NCBI GenBank assembly: GCA_017307505.1
Contig: JAFKEE010000056.1
Span: forward strand, 1-64,000
Reading direction: 5' to 3'
DNA from: Acidobacteriota bacterium
GTDB lineage: Bacteria > Acidobacteriota > Terriglobia > Bryobacterales > Bryobacteraceae
DNA length: 64,000 nucleotides
The position numbers were made by a program, and so were the translations under genes. Under the pieces are notes generated by a model, which worked only from the letters and a program-made list of their open reading frames with translations, was not told the DNA's origin and did not search any database. How positions within the stretch are numbered: position 1 is the first letter of the stretch; each line of letters starts with the position of its first letter. Positions 32,370-41,148 of this stretch are shown here, piece after piece.

Positions 32370-33758
32370 CTACGGCTGCCAGCCGCCGCCCAGTGCGTTG
32401 TAGAGCTGAACCACGGCAACGCGCTCGTTGAGCTGCGCCTGGGCCAGTCCGATCTCGGCGTCGAACAGGTCCGTCTGGCTGGAGAGCACCTCCAGGTAGC
32501 TGCTGGCGCCTCCCTTGTAACGGATGTCGGCGAGCTTCGCTGCCTCGCTGGCCGAGTTGGTCAACGCCGCCTGCCGTTCCCGGTATTCGCGATTCTTCTG
32601 CACCGCCACCAGGGAGTCCGACACTTCGCGGAACGCCTGCTGGACGGCTTGCCGGTAAGTGAGAACCATCTCCTCCTTCTGGGCTTCGCTCAGGCGGACG
32701 CCGGAGCGGATGCGGCCGAAGTCGAAGATGGGGGCGGTCATGTTCGCTCCAACGTTGTACACCTTGGAGTCAAACAGGCCGGTCATCGAATAGGCCTGCC
32801 AGCCGGCGGAACCAGTGAGCGAGATCTGGGGGAAGTACATCGACTTGGCGACGCCGACCTGCGCGTTGGCCGCGACGAGACGCATCTCGGCCTGGCGGAT
32901 GTCGGGGCGGCGCTCCAGCAGTGTTGATGGCAGACCTTCCGGGACAGCCGGCGCAAGCTGCATGGCGAGCAGGGGCTGGCCGCGGGTGATGGGGCCCGGA
33001 TTGTTGCCCAGCAGGACGCTGATGAGGTTCTCCTGCTGGGTAATGTGGAGCTCCAGATCGGGGATGCGGCGTGCCGCGGTTTCCACGAGCTTTTCGGCCT
33101 GGCGCACGTCGAGCATGGAGGTGGCTCCGTTATGCTCCAGGGTTTGAGTGAGCTTGAGCGATTCCTGGCGGGCGGCGAGTGTGCGCCGGGCGATGTCGAG
33201 TTCAAGATCGAACTCGCGCAGTTGGAAGTAGGCTGAGGCAAGGTTGGCCACGAGCGAGGAGATGACCGCTTTACGGCCCCAATCGCTGGCGGCGAGGGTG
33301 GCGCGGGCGGCCTCGTTCGCTTTCCGGTAGCGGCCCCAGAAATCGAGCTGCCAGATGGAGGAGAGTCCGAGCTGGCTCATGTTTGATTCGAAGCCGGGGA
33401 AGAAGGGCGTGCTGGCGCTCTTCTGGCGTGAGGCTGAGCCGGTGGCGCTGATGTTGGGGAACTGCTCAGCGCGGGCTCCGCCGGCCTGTGCCTGGGCCTG
33501 CGCGACCCGGGCGGCGGCAATGCGGATGTCCAGGTTCTGCTCCAGGGCCGTGCGGATGAGGCCCTGGAGTTCGGGGTCCTGGAACAGCGTGAACCACTTG
33601 GCGTCGCCGAGTGATTCGGCCGTAGCCGTGTCGGTGGTGGCTCCGCGGTAGGCGCCGGGGACGGTCACGTCGGGCCGTTTGTACTTCGGGCCGATGCCGC
33701 CGGCCTGGATCAGGCTGGCGGAGGCGAGGAAGGCGGGAATGAGGAAGTGGTACCTCAT
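32370..33758 (-). CDS. Outer-membrane efflux channel (NodT/OprM family)
   Basis: 462 aa with a signal peptide and the family opening IGPKYKRPDVTVPGAYRG, then two copies of the OEP repeat (LIRTALEQNLDIRIAAARVA; ADIRYKGGASSYLEVLSSQT). It makes the tunnel that carries drugs from the RND pump across the outer membrane. Related proteins are lipoproteins with Cys just before this motif; here the position is Gly (QAGGIGPKYKRP), so lipid attachment is not expected. The ATG overlaps the pump gene by 4 bp. Confidence 0.92.
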   Translation of the reverse strand: MRYHFLIPAFLASASLIQAGGIGPKYKRPDVTVPGAYRGATTDTATAESLGDAKWFTLFQDPELQGLIRTALEQNLDIRIAAARVAQAQAQAGGARAEQFPNISATGSASRQKSASTPFFPGFESNMSQLGLSSIWQLDFWGRYRKANEAARATLAASDWGRKAVISSLVANLASAYFQLREFDLELDIARRTLAARQESLKLTQTLEHNGATSMLDVRQAEKLVETAARRIPDLELHITQQENLISVLLGNNPGPITRGQPLLAMQLAPAVPEGLPSTLLERRPDIRQAEMRLVAANAQVGVAKSMYFPQISLTGSAGWQAYSMTGLFDSKVYNVGANMTAPIFDFGRIRSGVRLSEAQKEEMVLTYRQAVQQAFREVSDSLVAVQKNREYRERQAALTNSASEAAKLADIRYKGGASSYLEVLSSQTDLFDAEIGLAQAQLNERVAVVQLYNALGGGWQP

Positions 33759-36700
33759 GCGGGTTCTCCTTCGCCTTCGAGTTGGACGGGCGCTTTGGCC
33801 TTGCCGAACTTCGCGGCGATGTTCTCCACCACCACATAGGTGACGGGGATGAGGAAGATGGCGATGGTCGTGGCAGCGAGCATGCCACCGATGACCACGG
33901 TGCCGAGAATCCGGCGGGAGATGGCTCCGGAGCCTGAGGCGACCCAGAGCGGGACGCAGCCCAGGATGAAGGCGAAGGCCGTCATCAGGATGGGGCGCAG
34001 GCGGAGACGCGCGGCGATGATGGCCGCATCCATGGCGGAGCGGCCTTTCGAGTACTCGGCCCTGGCAAATTCCACGATCAGAATCGCGTTCTTGGCCGAG
34101 ATGCCGATCAGCATGACCAGCCCGATCTGCGCGTACACGTTGTTTTCAAAGCCGCGCAGCCAGAGGGAGAGGTAAGCGCCGAGCACGGCCACCGGTGTCA
34201 CCAGCAGGACGCTGAACGGCAGCGACCAGCTCTCGTACTGGGCCGCGAGGATCAGGAAGACGAAGAAGATCGACATGCCGTAAATGGCTGCCGGCGGGAT
34301 GCCTTCGGAGGCCTTCTTCTCCTGATAAGACATGCCTGTGTAGTCGAAGGCCATGTTGGAGGGCATTGTCTGCGCGAAGACCTCTTCCAGGGCTTCCATG
34401 GCCTGGCCGGAGCTGTAACCGGGCGCGGCGCCGCCGAAGATCTGCGTGGCGCGGTATTCGTTGTAGCGGAAGTTGAACTCCGGCCCGGCGCGGCGCTCCA
34501 TGGTGGTGACGGCGCTGAGGGGCACCATGGTCTTGGCGTTGTTGCGGACGTAGAACTGCCCGATGTCTTCGGGCTTGGTGCGGTAGTCGCCTTCCGCGGC
34601 GAGATAGACCTGCCACTGGCGCCCGAAGCGGTTGAAGTAGTTCACGAGATAGCCGCCGAGGAAGGTCTGCATGGTGTTGTAGACATCGTTGATGGCGACA
34701 CCCTGGCGGGCGGTTTTCTCGCGGTCGACGTTGGCATAGAGCTGCGGCACGCTGGGCAGGAACGTGGAGTTGATACCGACCAGTTCCTTGCGTTTGGAGG
34801 CCGCGCCGACGAACTTGAAGACGTTCTTGGCGAAGTCTTCGGTGCTGCCGCCGGAGCGGTCTTCCAGGATGAAGGTGAAGCCGCCGGAGTTGCCGACGCC
34901 TGGAATGGCGGGCGGGGTGATGGGGAAGGCGAAGGCATCGGGCACCTGGGAGATGGCTCCGGCGAGGTTGGCCTGGATGACTTCGAACTGTTCGTTAGCG
35001 GCTTTGCGCTCGCTCCAATCCTTGAGCGTGACCCAGAAGATGCCGTTGTAGGTGTTCTGGATTCCGCTGAGCAGGTCGAAGCCGACGACCGAGAAGACAC
35101 TGGCGACGCCGGGGATCTTCATCACCCGCTGCTCGATCTTGCGGGCGGCATCGTCCGTGCGTTCCAGCGAGGCGGCGTCGGGCAGGCGCATGGCGACCAG
35201 CAGATAGCCCTGGTCCTCATTGGGCAGGAACGAGCTGGGCAGGCGCCCGCCGATGCCCACGCCGAGGATCGTAACGACGACCAGGAAGCCGAGGCTGAGC
35301 GCCGACTTGCGGATCATCGACGTGCTGATGCTGATGTAGCGGTCGGTGCCGGTCTTGAAGACGCGGTTGAACCAGTCGAAGAAGCGGGCCAGGGGGCCGC
35401 GGGAAGGCTCTTTGTGCTTGAGCAGCAGGGCGCAGAGCGCCGGGCAGAGGGAGAGGGCATTGAAGGCCGAGATGATCACCGAGATGGCGATGGTGACGGC
35501 GAACTGCTGGTAGAGACGGCCAGTGATGCCGGGGATGAAGGCCGTGGGGATGAACACGGCGGCCAGGATCAGCGCGATGGCGATGACAGGTCCTGACACT
35601 TCCTCCATAGCTTTGAGGGAGGCGTCGCGAGGCGACATGCCCTCTTCAATGTGATGCTCGACGGCCTCGACCACGACGATGGCGTCGTCGACGACGAGTC
35701 CGATGGCGAGCACGAGGCCAAACAGCGAGAGCGTGTTCACTGAGAAGCCCAGCAGCGGGAAGAGCATGAACGTGCCGACCAGCGATACGGGCACGGCCAG
35801 CAGGGGGATGAGGGTGGCGCGCCAGCCCTGCAGGAAGAGGTAGACGACGAGCACGACCAGTGCCAGCGCTTCGAAGAGCGTGATGGCGATTTCTTTCATG
35901 CCCTGGGTGACGACCTTGGTGGTGTCGAGGGTCATGTCGAGAGCGAGGTCCTTGGGGAAGCGCTTCTCGAGCTGGTGCAGATGGGCCGTGACGTTTTTAG
36001 CGGTCTCGACGGCGTTGGAGCCGGGCAACTGGTAGATGGCCATACCGGCGGTGGCTCGGCCGTTGAAGCGGCTGATGATGTCGTAGGTCTGCGCGCCCAT
36101 TTCGATGCGGGCGACGTCCTTCAACCGCAGGGTGGAGCCGTCGGGGTTCGAGCGGACGATGATGCCGCCGAACTCCTCGGGCGTGTTGAAGCGGCCCTGC
36201 GCCATGACGGTATAGGTGAACTCCTGGCCCTTGGGCGCGGGACGGCCGCCGAGCTTGCCGGCCGGGTTCACGCGGTTCTGCCCCTGGATGGCGGCGAGAA
36301 TATCGGGCACCGTCACGTTGAGCTTGGCGAGCTGATCGGGCTTGATCCAGATGCGCATGGCGTACTGGCCGCCGCCGAAGGTCTGGACGCGGGCCACGCC
36401 TTTCACACGGGTCAGTTCATCGACGAGGTTGATGTAGGCGTAGTTCGACAGAAAGATGTCGTCGTAGGTGTTTTTCGGCGAGTAGAGGCTGACGAACATC
36501 AGGGGGGACGCCAGCGACTTCTGCACCGTGAGTCCGGTGGTATTCACTTCCACCGGCAGCTGGGAGGCGGCCTGGGAAGTACGCAGCTGGGTGAGAACCT
36601 GGTCGACGTTGGGATCCGTCTTGATGTCGAAGTTGACGGTGATGGTCGACGTTCCGTTGTTGGCGGAGGTCGAGCTCATGTACTCCATGTTGTCGACGCC

Positions 36701-36910
36701 GCTGATCTGTTGTTCCAGCGGAGTGGTGACCGACTGTTCCAGCGTCTGGGCGTCGGCTCCGGGATAGATGGCCGTGATATTGATTTCCGGCGGAACGATT
36801 TCCGGGAACTGCCCGGTGGGCAGGCTGAAGAGAGCCACGGTGCCGATGATCACCATGAGGATGGAGATCACCATGGCCACGATGGGCCGGCCGATGAAGA
36901 ATTTTGCCAT
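33755..36910 (-). CDS. RND multidrug efflux pump (HAE1 family)
   Basis: 1,051 aa, the full RND length, with 12 membrane helices and two large periplasmic loops. The opening AKFFIGRPIVAMVISILMVI is typical of AcrB-type pumps, and helix 4 has GLVVDDAIVVVEAVEHHI with the paired Asp used in the proton relay. The pair of segments around SGVDNMEYMSSTSANNGTST is the porter domain. It pumps hydrophobic compounds by proton exchange together with the fusion protein and channel encoded next to it. It lies 3 bp after the fusion-protein gene. Confidence 0.95.
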   Translation of the reverse strand: MAKFFIGRPIVAMVISILMVIIGTVALFSLPTGQFPEIVPPEINITAIYPGADAQTLEQSVTTPLEQQISGVDNMEYMSSTSANNGTSTITVNFDIKTDPNVDQVLTQLRTSQAASQLPVEVNTTGLTVQKSLASPLMFVSLYSPKNTYDDIFLSNYAYINLVDELTRVKGVARVQTFGGGQYAMRIWIKPDQLAKLNVTVPDILAAIQGQNRVNPAGKLGGRPAPKGQEFTYTVMAQGRFNTPEEFGGIIVRSNPDGSTLRLKDVARIEMGAQTYDIISRFNGRATAGMAIYQLPGSNAVETAKNVTAHLHQLEKRFPKDLALDMTLDTTKVVTQGMKEIAITLFEALALVVLVVYLFLQGWRATLIPLLAVPVSLVGTFMLFPLLGFSVNTLSLFGLVLAIGLVVDDAIVVVEAVEHHIEEGMSPRDASLKAMEEVSGPVIAIALILAAVFIPTAFIPGITGRLYQQFAVTIAISVIISAFNALSLCPALCALLLKHKEPSRGPLARFFDWFNRVFKTGTDRYISISTSMIRKSALSLGFLVVVTILGVGIGGRLPSSFLPNEDQGYLLVAMRLPDAASLERTDDAARKIEQRVMKIPGVASVFSVVGFDLLSGIQNTYNGIFWVTLKDWSERKAANEQFEVIQANLAGAISQVPDAFAFPITPPAIPGVGNSGGFTFILEDRSGGSTEDFAKNVFKFVGAASKRKELVGINSTFLPSVPQLYANVDREKTARQGVAINDVYNTMQTFLGGYLVNYFNRFGRQWQVYLAAEGDYRTKPEDIGQFYVRNNAKTMVPLSAVTTMERRAGPEFNFRYNEYRATQIFGGAAPGYSSGQAMEALEEVFAQTMPSNMAFDYTGMSYQEKKASEGIPPAAIYGMSIFFVFLILAAQYESWSLPFSVLLVTPVAVLGAYLSLWLRGFENNVYAQIGLVMLIGISAKNAILIVEFARAEYSKGRSAMDAAIIAARLRLRPILMTAFAFILGCVPLWVASGSGAISRRILGTVVIGGMLAATTIAIFLIPVTYVVVENIAAKFGKAKAPVQLEGEGEPA

Positions 36911-36913
36911 GAG

Positions 36914-38203
36914 TTAGTGGCTCCCACCGGCAGGGCTGGCTGCGGGCTGCGGGACGACGGTGCCGCCGTCCATGGCCTTGGCCAGACCTTCGACAACTAC
37001 GCTTTCGCCCGACCGCAGGCCGCTCTCGATGACATAGCGGGCGCCGACCGCTGGTCCTAGCGTGACCTGCCGGATCTGAACCTTGTTGCCGGCGAGTACA
37101 ACCGCGACCTGGTGTTTGCCCTGCATCTCAGTGACGGCTCGCTGGGGAACGAGCAGCGCGCCCTTGCGCGTGCCGGTGAGCGCGTGGATGCGCCCAAACT
37201 GGCCGGGCCGGAGGACGTTGCCGGGGTTCGGGAAAGACGCGGCCACGCGGATGGTGCCGGTCTGCGAATCCACCTGACGGTCAGTGAACGTGACCTTGCC
37301 CTTATGCGGATAGGTAGTGCCGTTGGAGAGCACAAGCTCCAGCGCCGGCGTCTGGTTTGGCGCCAGGAGCCCGGCGGGCTCGCCCGGCTTGCGGCCGGCG
37401 GCGAGGTTCAGGTACTCCTGTTCGCTGATGGGGAAGTAAACACGGATGGGGTCCACCTGCGAAACGGTGGTGAGGGTCGTGTCCGTCTTCACGAGGTTGC
37501 CGATCTGAGTCTGCGCCACGCCGGCGATGCCGTCGATGAGGGAATGGACCTGCGTGAAGCCGAGATTCAGTTCCGCCTGAGCCAGGGCGGCTTTGGACGC
37601 CTTGACCGCGGCCTGCGCGGTTTTGACGGCGGCCTGGCTAGTGGAGAGGTTCGCCTTGCTTGCCTGCAGGGCCGCGTCCGCGGCCGCTTTGGCCTGGATC
37701 TCGGTGTCGAGCTGGCTTTGAGCGATGGCACGCGCCTGGGCGAGGGGCGTATCGCGTTGCACGTCCAACTCCGCCTTCCTCAACTGGGCGGCGGCCTGGG
37801 CGATCTGGCTCTGAGACTGTTCCACCTGGCTTTGGGCCTGGACCACCTGGCTCTCGGCCTGTGCGAGTTGAGCGGCGGCCTGATCCACCTGCGCCTGGAA
37901 GGGGCGTTGATCGATTTCGAACAGGACCTGGCCTTTGCGGACGAAGGATCCTTCCTGGTAGACCTGACGGACGAGGTAGCCGGTCACCTGAGGCTGGATG
38001 ATGGCGTTGACGCTGCCTTCAATCGTGGCCACCCATTCGCTATTGACCTGGACATCTTCGGTGACGACGGGAGTGACATCGACGGCAGGCGGCTGCATCG
38101 GCGGAGGGCCGCCGGAGGCCTGGCCGCCGCAACCGGTGAGCAGAATGGCGGACGACAACAGGGGTAATGCAACCGCCGCGAGGCGGAGTGTTCTTCGATT
38201 CAT
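36914..38203 (-). CDS. RND periplasmic adaptor (membrane fusion protein)
   Basis: 429 aa. The signal peptide ends in a lipobox (LLTGCGGQ), so it is a lipoprotein. The order is: lipoyl half (GYLVRQVYQEGSFVRKGQVL), a long Ala/Gln-rich coiled-coil hairpin (~105-210), second lipoyl half, beta-barrel (KVTFTDRQVDSQTGTIRVAA) and membrane-proximal domain. The hairpin (QLAQAESQVVQAQSQVEQSQ and on) is longer than in AcrA because of heptad-like repeats. It bridges the pump and the outer-membrane channel. Confidence 0.94.
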   Translation of the reverse strand: MNRRTLRLAAVALPLLSSAILLTGCGGQASGGPPPMQPPAVDVTPVVTEDVQVNSEWVATIEGSVNAIIQPQVTGYLVRQVYQEGSFVRKGQVLFEIDQRPFQAQVDQAAAQLAQAESQVVQAQSQVEQSQSQIAQAAAQLRKAELDVQRDTPLAQARAIAQSQLDTEIQAKAAADAALQASKANLSTSQAAVKTAQAAVKASKAALAQAELNLGFTQVHSLIDGIAGVAQTQIGNLVKTDTTLTTVSQVDPIRVYFPISEQEYLNLAAGRKPGEPAGLLAPNQTPALELVLSNGTTYPHKGKVTFTDRQVDSQTGTIRVAASFPNPGNVLRPGQFGRIHALTGTRKGALLVPQRAVTEMQGKHQVAVVLAGNKVQIRQVTLGPAVGARYVIESGLRSGESVVVEGLAKAMDGGTVVPQPAASPAGGSH

Positions 38204-38216
38204 GTTTTAGTTCTCT

Positions 38217-38786
38217 TTAAAATGTCGACGGGGCCTGGAGGCACTTTGCCTCCGAGGCTTGCGTTAAGTGCAGGAGTCGCTCAACGATGGCATCGTAGTT
38301 ATCAGGCTTGGGCATGCCCCACAGGGAGGAAAACATCAGACCATCGCCGGCATAGCGGACGATGGCTGCCACCACAGGGTCGATGCCGTCGTTTTCCAGG
38401 CGCTTCCTCCACTCGTCGCAGTGTTGCCGGGCGACGTCCAGAGAAGCGGGAATCGTTCGGGATTCAGACAAAAAGGCGATACATACTTTGGATGCGTGCT
38501 CGTCCGGTTCAAGATTCGCGCGGAGGAAGGCACGCGTGTAGGCTCCGGGCTCGGTAGGATCTTCCTGCCGGCGCCGTTCCACGTCCTGTTCGAATTGTTT
38601 CATCTGGCGTTCGAGAATGCCCAGAATCAGCTCGTCCTTCCCGGCGAAGTGGTGCAGCAGTCCGCCCTTACTCACGGCTGCAGCGGCGGCAACTTCTTCG
38701 AGCGTCATGCCCCGGAGGCCTTTCTTAATCAGGATCAGTTCAGCGGCCGCGAGAATGGCGGCTTTGGTTCGTTCAGGTTGGCGCAT
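38217..38786 (-). CDS. TetR-family repressor of the efflux operon
   Basis: 189 aa from the ATG at 38786. The frame is open back to 38852, but that would cover the operator. N-terminal HTH (MTLEEVAAAAAVSKGGLLHH) with the typical TetR start (RTKAAILAAAELILIKKGLR), and a helical ligand domain after it. It is the first gene of tetR-MFP-RND-OMF (13-bp gap to the next gene), so repression of the whole operon from the site at 38827 is likely, relieved by a pump substrate. Confidence 0.9.
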   Translation of the reverse strand: MRQPERTKAAILAAAELILIKKGLRGMTLEEVAAAAAVSKGGLLHHFAGKDELILGILERQMKQFEQDVERRRQEDPTEPGAYTRAFLRANLEPDEHASKVCIAFLSESRTIPASLDVARQHCDEWRKRLENDGIDPVVAAIVRYAGDGLMFSSLWGMPKPDNYDAIVERLLHLTQASEAKCLQAPSTF

Positions 38787-38826
38787 CGATGGGGGTAGAC
38801 GGGTGAAATTGGCTTCATCTATTACG

Positions 38827-38846
38827 TACCGTCCAGACGGTCGGTA
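38827..38846. promoter_or_regulatory. TetR operator palindrome
   Basis: TACCGTCCAGACGGTCGGTA. The core ACCGTC-CA-GACGGT is a perfect palindrome, and the outer TACCG/CGGTA also match each other. It lies 41 bp upstream of the tetR start, where the promoter of the efflux operon is expected. Confidence 0.7.
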
Positions 38847-38852
38847 TGTCAA

Positions 38853-39160
38853 CCGAAATCCGTACAGAAATGTGTAACATCTGGAGAGGGAGCCCTGGTC
38901 GGACTTGCAACATATTTGGAATGAGTGGCTTAGGGAGGAGCTGCCGGTTTCTGCGGCGAGCGCGGAAATTGAGCCCTTAGGCTGTCAGTCACGGCCCCAA
39001 TTCTCTGGAATACCCGGCGCCGCGATGGTGTTTGCCCGCTCGATACGGGGTCGGATCGCTGGTTTGGGCGCGGCCGCGGCTTGGTTCCTCCACTCGTCGC
39101 GGGCGCAGCGAGTCAGCCGGGGCAATCCGCTCCGCCGTGCGACGATAGATCGAAACCCTG
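38853..39160. other. Intergenic region between the efflux operon and the amidase gene
   Basis: About 310 bp between divergent genes. No coding frame or strong structure was found after the operator. Confidence 0.5.
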
Positions 39161-40024
39161 ATGAAGTCCTCTGTACGAATTGCCGCCATCTCCGCCGAGA
39201 GCCACCCTGCCCGCACGGAAGAGAACCTCGAGACCATCCGGCGCTGCACCCGGCAGGCCGCGGAGCAAGGCGCGGAGCTGGTGCTGTTTCCCGAATTGTG
39301 CGTGACCGGATTTGTGCCGAACCACCCTACCGGCGAGCATGCGCATTGGCTGGGGCAGGTGCTGCAGGGTGCATGGAAAATGGCGGAGCCGCTGGATGGA
39401 GCGGCAGTTCAGGAACTGGTAAGGATATCCGCGGAGTCGGGTGTGTTTCTCTCCGCCGGGTTGCTGGAAAATGCGGGGAACGTGCTCTTCAATACACACG
39501 TCCTGGTGGGCGAAGGCCGGATCTTTGCCCGCTGGCGCAAGATGCACATCCCGATGTTCGAGATGCAGGTGTACAACGGCGGCGGCGTCCCCGAAGTGGT
39601 GGATACGCCATTGGGCCGCATCGGCGCGAATATCTGTTTCGATACCCTGCTGCCCGAATCCACGCGCCTGCTGGCGGTGCAGGGGTGCGAGATCGGCTTG
39701 TTTCCGTTTGCGGCCGATCCTGCGCCGGGTACCGCCGAAGCCTGGGCGGCCTGGGCACGGCCGGTGCTGCAGGCGCGCTGCGCCGAGAATGGACTCTTCG
39801 GCGTCGCCTGCAACTATCTCGGCAATGTTCAGTTCGCGGGCGCCAGCCAGTCGTTTCCGGGTGGAGCGATGGCGCTCGGGCCGGGGGGACAGGTTCTCGC
39901 CGAAGGTGGGGCACCGATTCTGCTGGCGGACTTCACCGCACAGGGCTTGCTCGAGGCCCGCGCGGCCTTCGAGTACACGTTCCGGTTCCGGCGGCCCGAG
40001 TTGTACGGTTTATTGACCCGGTAG
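39161..40024 (+). CDS. Nitrilase-superfamily amidohydrolase
   Basis: 287 aa. The catalytic triad of the carbon-nitrogen hydrolase family is visible: Glu45 (LVLFPELCVTG), Lys127 (RWRKMHIPMFE) and Cys159 (GANICFDTLLPES). The enzyme cuts a non-peptide C-N bond of a small amide or nitrile; the substrate cannot be told from sequence. No signal peptide, so cytoplasmic. It is likely a single-gene unit, although the next gene follows 106 bp later on the same strand. Confidence 0.88.
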   Translation: MKSSVRIAAISAESHPARTEENLETIRRCTRQAAEQGAELVLFPELCVTGFVPNHPTGEHAHWLGQVLQGAWKMAEPLDGAAVQELVRISAESGVFLSAGLLENAGNVLFNTHVLVGEGRIFARWRKMHIPMFEMQVYNGGGVPEVVDTPLGRIGANICFDTLLPESTRLLAVQGCEIGLFPFAADPAPGTAEAWAAWARPVLQARCAENGLFGVACNYLGNVQFAGASQSFPGGAMALGPGGQVLAEGGAPILLADFTAQGLLEARAAFEYTFRFRRPELYGLLTR

Positions 40025-40130
40025 CCTTTCCGGTGCTGCGGACATGCGCAGACCACCTGTTTCGAGCCTGGCATCCCACCGCCGCCCGGTCCGATGCGCC
40101 ATTCGCTGGCGGTTGGTCTATCGTGGGAAC

Positions 40131-41039
40131 ATGCGCAGAGTGCTTACCGTGTTCGTTGTCCTCAATCTCCTTTGCTGGGGCGCCGCACCCGATTCGATCG
40201 ATGCCGCCGATGTCGGCATCTTTCTGCGCTGCACTGGCAAGACCGAACCCCGGGAGGCGTTGCAGGCGGTTCGAGGCCTGGGGCTTCACATGGTTCAGGT
40301 CAGCAAACTGCCCGACCGCTTCTACTCGCCCGAAGGCGCCAGGGAGTTCGCCACCCTGTTGAAAGAGACCGGCGTGCAGGCCAGTACTGTCGTTGCTGTC
40401 TACGATGGCGAGAACTACAAGGACATTCCGACGATCCGCGCCACCGTAGGGTTCATGCCCGCGGCATTTATGGAGCAGCGCGTCGCTTACACGAAGAAGT
40501 GCGTCGACTTCGCGGCGGCCCTGAAGGTGAAGATCGTCACGTTCCATGTCGGCTTCCTCCCGCTGGAGTCCAAGGATCCTGACTATCAACGGCTGGTGCG
40601 TGCCGTGAGGGACGTCTCGCAGTACGCCGCGAAACGCGGCGTCACCATCTCGCTGGAGACGGGCCAGGAGAGCGCGGAGGAATTGCTGCAGTTTATCAGC
40701 CAGGTTTCGCAGCGCAATGTCGGCGTCAATTTCGACATGGCGAACCTGGTGTTGTACGGCAAGGACGATGCCCCGGCGGCGCTGCACATGCTCCTGCCGA
40801 AAGTGACTTCGGTTCACGTGAAAGATGGGCTTCCGCCTGAAGATCCAGCCCGCCTCGGCGCGGAAACGCGTCTGGGGGAAGGGAAGGCAGGCGTCCGGGA
40901 ATGCCTGCGGCAATTGAAGGCCGCGCACTTTCGTGGACCGGTGGTGATCGAGAACTACGTCTTTCGCGGCCGCAAGACTGAGCCGATGGCGGAACTCGCG
41001 CTGGCCAAGGCGTATGTGGACCAGGTCCTCGCTCAGTAA
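40131..41039 (+). CDS. Exported sugar-phosphate isomerase/epimerase-like TIM barrel
   Basis: 302 aa from the ATG at 40131, which begins a signal peptide (MRRVLTVFVVLNLLCWG). The mature part fits the xylose isomerase-like TIM barrel: metal-binding residues around VTISLETGQESAEELLQFIS, VNFDMANLVLYG, VTSVHVKDG and the closing VIENYVF. Cytoplasmic members isomerise sugars or inositol. The exported form is frequent in Acidobacteria and Planctomycetes, and its substrate is unknown. Confidence 0.82.
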   Translation: MRRVLTVFVVLNLLCWGAAPDSIDAADVGIFLRCTGKTEPREALQAVRGLGLHMVQVSKLPDRFYSPEGAREFATLLKETGVQASTVVAVYDGENYKDIPTIRATVGFMPAAFMEQRVAYTKKCVDFAAALKVKIVTFHVGFLPLESKDPDYQRLVRAVRDVSQYAAKRGVTISLETGQESAEELLQFISQVSQRNVGVNFDMANLVLYGKDDAPAALHMLLPKVTSVHVKDGLPPEDPARLGAETRLGEGKAGVRECLRQLKAAHFRGPVVIENYVFRGRKTEPMAELALAKAYVDQVLAQ

Positions 41040-41148
41040 TCTTCCCCACAGTTGTTCCGGCCCCGGGATTTCGAAAACTGTCCTTTGGATGCGATGCTGG
41101 ATCTATACTGACTTCTGACTTTGGAACAGGGGGCAATCGGGATCCATC

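Noticed and set aside
35975-37060. Long plus-strand open frame opposite the RND pump and adaptor
   Set aside because: Shadow of high-GC coding DNA on the other strand; product is Gly/Asp/Val-rich with no natural domains.
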